64,000 bases of DNA from Sclerotinia nivalis (Eukaryota; Ascomycota; Leotiomycetes; Helotiales; Sclerotiniaceae), in NCBI GenBank assembly GCA_029531795.1, contig JAPEIS010000002.1:3286001-3350000 (forward strand), read 5' to 3'. The position numbers were made by a program, and so were the translations under genes. The notes beneath the pieces are model-generated. The model did not search any database. It worked only from the letters and a program-made list of their open reading frames with translations, and was not told the origin of the DNA. Position 1 is the first letter of the stretch. Each line of letters begins with the position of its first letter. Below, piece by piece: positions 60,179 through 64,000 of this stretch.

Positions 60179-62038
60179 CTACCACCCATCAAAATTCCCA
60201 AATCCTCCCGACTTAACCTTCTTCTTCACAGGTAGCATCTCCTCCTCCTCCACCTCCCCAACGCCACCACCATTCCTCGCACCCGCACCAGCACCAACAC
60301 CAGCTTTAAGATATTTCCCCACTCCCCCAGCCGATTCATTTTGCACCACTGACCCATCCCCCCTAATGCGTTTACCCGTCCACGTAGTTTTATCATCTTC
60401 CGTTCCACCCTGCCTCATAATTTCGGCTTTTTCCTTCTCCGCAATATCTTTCTCCTGTTTCTGCTTTTGGAATTCTTCAAAGGGATCGACGAAGACGACG
60501 ACATTTTCCATGATGATGTCATTTATAGGTCGACTTTTTTCGTCTACTTCCACTTTTTCGAGTTTGCTGAGGACATCCATGCCACCGACTACTCGGCCGA
60601 AAATGGTGTGTTTGCGGTCGAGATGTTTGACTTCTTTGTAGGTGATAAAGAATTGACTTGAATTGGTGTTTTTGCCTTTGTTGGCCATACTCATCACACC
60701 TCTCGAATCGTGAATTAAAGGCCCGTCGAATTCATCTTGGAAATTCTTTCCCCAGATACTTGAACCTCCTTTGCCGGACCCGGTTGGATCACCTCCTTGA
60801 ATCATAAAGTTTCGGATGTTTCTATGGAATGAAACACCATTATAGTAACCCTTCTTGGCGAGTTGAACAAAATTCCATACTGCTCGAGGTGCTGTCTCGG
60901 TTTGTAATTCGATGGTCAATGAACCTAGATTCGTCTCGATCCTAGCATATCCCTTTATCTTGACTCGTTTTGGCTTCAACATATATTCTTCATCTGTAAG
61001 AATTGCTCTTTCTCCACTAGTTTCTGGAGTTAATCCCGTACTCGTAAAACTCGCGGCTGCCCTTCCGGTTGTATATTGTGCTGCATTATATGCTGTCTTC
61101 TTTTCTTGGAGTAATGAAGGTTTCGCCATTGAAGTCGTAGATGCTTGTTTAACCATCGATTTTGCGCGATTAACATCTCCACCAGCTTCTCTTTCTCTTC
61201 TCGCTTTCTCCACAGCTTCTTTTGCCCTTAAAACTTTATCTCCAACTCTGCCCAGGGCGTTAATATTAACACTACCTTTAGACCTTTCTTCCTCCTGTTC
61301 TTTGCTCAACACAGATTCTCCCTCCTTCAAGAATTTGAACTTGCTAAGATCTCGACTTTCGATGTTCTGCGGATCTTGTAATGTAATAATATCTGACCTC
61401 CCAAATTCTCGATCATCGACTAGATCTAACCACATTTTCGCTTTAATATTCAATCTTTCCACAGTTTCCCAGGCAAAAACATTTGCCTCACTGCCATGCC
61501 GTATAGCAACAATATGCGTATTATCTGTAAAAACCTTGAAAGTAACAGGATCTACCATCTCCCCTTTACCATCACCTCCAGCACCACCAGAACCTCTTTC
61601 TTGCGCATCAGTATCGCCATTCCGCGCAAAGTTCAATTTTATCAAATCTTTTGCGCTCAATGGTTCCCCATTGATAGGGTTTGTGCCATGCTTCTCGAGC
61701 CATTGCGAAATGACTTCTATGTCGAATATTGTACCTTCGGCTGTGCAGACTGGATGCTTGAAGGGTTGTAGACTCGCTGCGCAAAAGTTGAAGGGAAGAC
61801 GTTTGAATGAGCCATTGGGGGCTTTTAAGGAAACATTAGATCCACTGCTGGCGGAGAATGCATCGGTGGAAGACCATTCGGAATGGGTGATCTGGATATC
61901 ATATGTATTAGCATGAGGGAAAAGTTGACATTGGTAGTCTAGAAGCTCACATATAGTTTATCTGTGCCTGTAGGAGAGATATGTTAGTATACTTCTGGTT
62001 CTTGAATTTGGATTGTATTGCGACTAACCTTTACCCAT
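60179..62038 (-). CDS. PPIL2-type peptidyl-prolyl isomerase with U-box
   Basis: Predicted 579-aa nuclear cyclophilin with a U-box, linked in other species to spliceosomes and ubiquitin ligation. Exons (minus): 62038-62029 (10 nt), 61967-61951 (17 nt) and 61891-60179. Introns are 61 and 59 bp, and phases close, giving MGKGTDKLYITHSEWSS. The U-box lies at about residues 35-105 (LPFNFCAASLQPFKHPVCT; GTIFDIEVISQWLEKHGTNP). The cyclophilin domain spans about 320-480 with VSFHRNIRNFMIQGGDPTG and SQFFITYKEVKHLDRKHTIF, so the catalytic Arg, Phe and Gln are kept. Where cyclophilin A has Trp (EWLDGKH) this has His (KHLDRKH). The C-terminal tail is Gly/Glu-rich, then basic. The two tiny first exons would be missed by simple frame calling, and the frame alone would suggest a false internal start. 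Confidence 0.93.
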
Positions 62039-62966
62039 TATAAACTTTTAATATTATCTTGTGGATAGTTTTTGATAAGATTTAGGAGGATAGCTCTCAA
62101 TAACTTCTTGATGTTTTTAGCGCGATAGGCTTGCTTGTTATCGGGCTTATCGCGTCGCTACAGTTACTTCAACTCCTTGTAGGTAGGTACATGAGCTCTA
62201 ATCTAGGAGATGGAAAAGTTCGAAGTTTTTTAATGGTGAAAGGTTCTGTTTTTATGTTTTATTCTCCACAGAGTTATTCAAATGCTCGAGGTGATCCTAA
62301 TATCAAATTTACATCATTAAAGTCAATCTAATAACTGGGACAAAAGGTAGAATCTTTGACCACCCAGAAACCTCGTATCTTTTCCATTCCTACAGCTGTT
62401 TATGTGGTTTTATACGATATTTCAAACCACACTTCATTGTCATTTCAAACACAATTATAGCATTAACCGTCACTCAATCATCACTCAATATTGCATCTCA
62501 CTCTGCCCATACAGAAATAATCGGGTTTGTAGTTGCTCTTACGCCTGTATTCTAGAGATATTATTTGATCGCTTCTGCAGTCTTCCTTCCCCTTTCCAAA
62601 TTAAGCTAGAACTGCAATTCCCATCCATGCTCTCTACCTGAGAGGTGTTTCACTGCTCAAGACCATCCGTTCTCCTTGATCTAGGCTTCCTTATTTATCG
62701 AAGGAAGAGAGCGGAAGTTTGAATCCAAATCCATCTCAATGAGTAGCTGTATAGCGTCGGGGAAAATATTGCGGTAGTTGTGAATTAGGGGGGGGGATGA
62801 AGGGCCAGCGTTTAGCGATGCCGTGAGGATGTTTATTGCATCAACCACGTATCTGGGTGGTTGAAGCTCTATGAACTATATCTTAGCGCCTATAAAATAG
62901 TATCATGAATGAATGAATAAAACCCTACATTCTCAACAAAGTGCAACTCCCACTACCCACTTCCCC
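62039..62966. other. Intergenic region upstream of PPIL2-type gene
   Basis: Promoter of the cyclophilin gene (leftward) and 3' flank of the small hypothetical ORF. No supported coding frame, repeat array or RNA gene. Confidence 0.5.
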
Positions 62967-63389
62967 TCAACACCCTAACAGCAAACGAACACCGACAACT
63001 TGCACATCTCCAAATAACCCTCTCACCCGTAACACCATCCAAATCCCCCACCTCTCCCGTCCCATCCTCCACCCTTCCACAGCCTCAAGTTCCAATTCCC
63101 CAAAACTCTTCCCCGGATACGTCTTAATACACGCTCTATTTTCCTCAAAACTATTGATGAGTACAAAATAGCGCATGTGGTATTTAGGTCGCATAGTATT
63201 ATCATCTCTGATTTCTTGCAGTTCGAGAATGGGTTCGGAATGCGCGGGTGTGTCGTCTGTGGGTAGGGAAAAAGGGGTATTGTGTCGGAGACGAGCGGCT
63301 AGGGCGGAGAGGAATGTGGAAAGGAGGATGGATGGGTGGGCTTTTGGGATGCGGGTTGCGGGACAGCAGAGGATGGTACTTGAAGTCAT
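62967..63389 (-). CDS. Small hypothetical protein, 140 aa
   Basis: Continuous frame with an ATG at 63389, starting MTSSTILCCPATRIPKAHPS. No family is recognised. The first half looks like a folded or presequence-like region with few charges. The middle (ILELQEIRDDNTMRPKYHMR, then YFVLINSFEENRACIKTYPG) alternates hydrophobic and charged residues as a real protein would. The C-terminal third is Val/Gly/Leu-rich and less convincing, and an intron or different end is possible. Competing frames on the other strand are equally long but more compositionally biased. Whether this is a gene needs transcript evidence. Confidence 0.45.
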   Translation of the reverse strand: MTSSTILCCPATRIPKAHPSILLSTFLSALAARLRHNTPFSLPTDDTPAHSEPILELQEIRDDNTMRPKYHMRYFVLINSFEENRACIKTYPGKSFGELELEAVEGWRMGRERWGIWMVLRVRGLFGDVQVVGVRLLLGC

Positions 63390-64000
63390 TGCTTTTCAGT
63401 GAAGTGATGAGAACTGAAAGGGAATAATGATTTAAGGCGGTGTTCCGTTAAGGTCGAAGGATCGAGATACAAGTAGATAGTATAGTGGTTTATCCTAAAG
63501 ATGGAAGCCTTTAGATTCGCCTTCCAAGAGTATCATCTACCTCTTTCTCTTCGGGTTCGTAATGATAGGCTATGATCCTCTTAACTAGATTATTGAATTA
63601 AACTATTCATACACAGTAACAAGTTTGCTTCAAAAGCATCTTGGGCTTCTTGTCATGAATCACCATTTTCTTATACGGCAGCACACGAATCTCTTGCCGT
63701 ACAAATTTCAATATCCCATCCACTCTAAATATTATTCACGCAAATGAGCGACATGTATTCCATCTATTCCTCATATTGGGTGGGAGACTAACTTCCTTCC
63801 TAATATGCGGGGGAGGGTTTCTAGAAGAATGAACGTATTGGCAAGTATAAATGTAATCACTAAGAATTAAAGTAAACTATTAAATCTACTTGTTAAAGGC
63901 ACTCGAGTACCTTCTCCGTTGCCTCCTATAAACGACAAATTCATGAAATTGATGAGCCGGAGCGACACTATTCTCGAAAGTATTAAGGTTCCAGTTCACT
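63390..64000. other. Right-end gene-free stretch
   Basis: Nothing coding or structured was recognised up to the window edge. Confidence 0.5.

Noticed and set aside
60912..61916. Plus-strand 334-codon frame
   Set aside because: Antisense to the PPIL2-type gene, whose domains and splice phases are clear. The long shadow frame comes from codon bias of the real strand.

Overview
The window looks like nuclear DNA of a filamentous ascomycete. Coding exons are split by short introns, mostly about 46-75 bp, with GT(A/G) donors, CTAAC/CTAAT-like branch sites and AG acceptors. Genes are monocistronic on both strands, and the intergenic DNA is AT-leaning and rich in microsatellites. From protein recall the best guess is a Leotiomycete (Botrytis/Sclerotinia-like). 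This is inference; no database was searched.

I rebuilt 17 protein-coding genes by joining reading frames across introns. In nearly every case the splice phases close exactly and restore a known motif. From left to right: a homeodomain transcription factor (2.0-3.9 kb); a Dnf3-like P4-ATPase lipid flippase (5.6-11.0 kb); the meiotic helicase MER3/HFM1 (11.9-17.5 kb, minus); a UDP-galactose-type Golgi transporter (18.3-20.0 kb, minus); an uncharacterised Ser-rich protein (21.6-23.9 kb, minus); the meiotic axis protein HOP1 with HORMA and PHD-wHTH modules (27.1-29.5 kb, minus); an F-box/eight-WD40 Cdc4-type SCF adaptor (32.1-35.4 kb); an uncharacterised four-helix membrane protein (37.6-38.6 kb, minus); the Hsp90 co-chaperone AHA1 (40.9-42.1 kb); an alkyl/aryl sulfatase of the metallo-beta-lactamase fold (42.8-45.2 kb, minus); a PEX11-family peroxisome protein (46.3-47.9 kb, minus); the complex I 51-kDa subunit (48.5-50.2 kb, minus); dynactin p27/DCTN6 (50.8-51.4 kb); the nuclear basket protein TPR/MLP1 (51.6-57.9 kb, minus); TFIIE-beta (58.7-59.6 kb); a PPIL2-type U-box cyclophilin (60.2-62.0 kb, minus); and a small hypothetical ORF (63.0-63.4 kb, minus).

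Most genes are housekeeping and unrelated in function. The one functional echo is that two crossover/axis genes, MER3 and HOP1, lie on the same strand about 10 kb apart. I found no rRNA, convincing tRNA, CRISPR array, transposase or biosynthetic cluster, and no clear undescribed multigene system. The non-coding features most worth a second look are: a roughly 50-bp GC-rich hairpin-forming sequence present twice (30.7 and 42.4 kb); two perfect G-quadruplex motifs (10.59 kb in coding sequence, 59.76 kb between convergent genes); a roughly 750-nt ATG-free pyrimidine-rich leader before the homeodomain gene; a well-supported 5'UTR intron in AHA1; and paired CACGTG boxes upstream of MER3.
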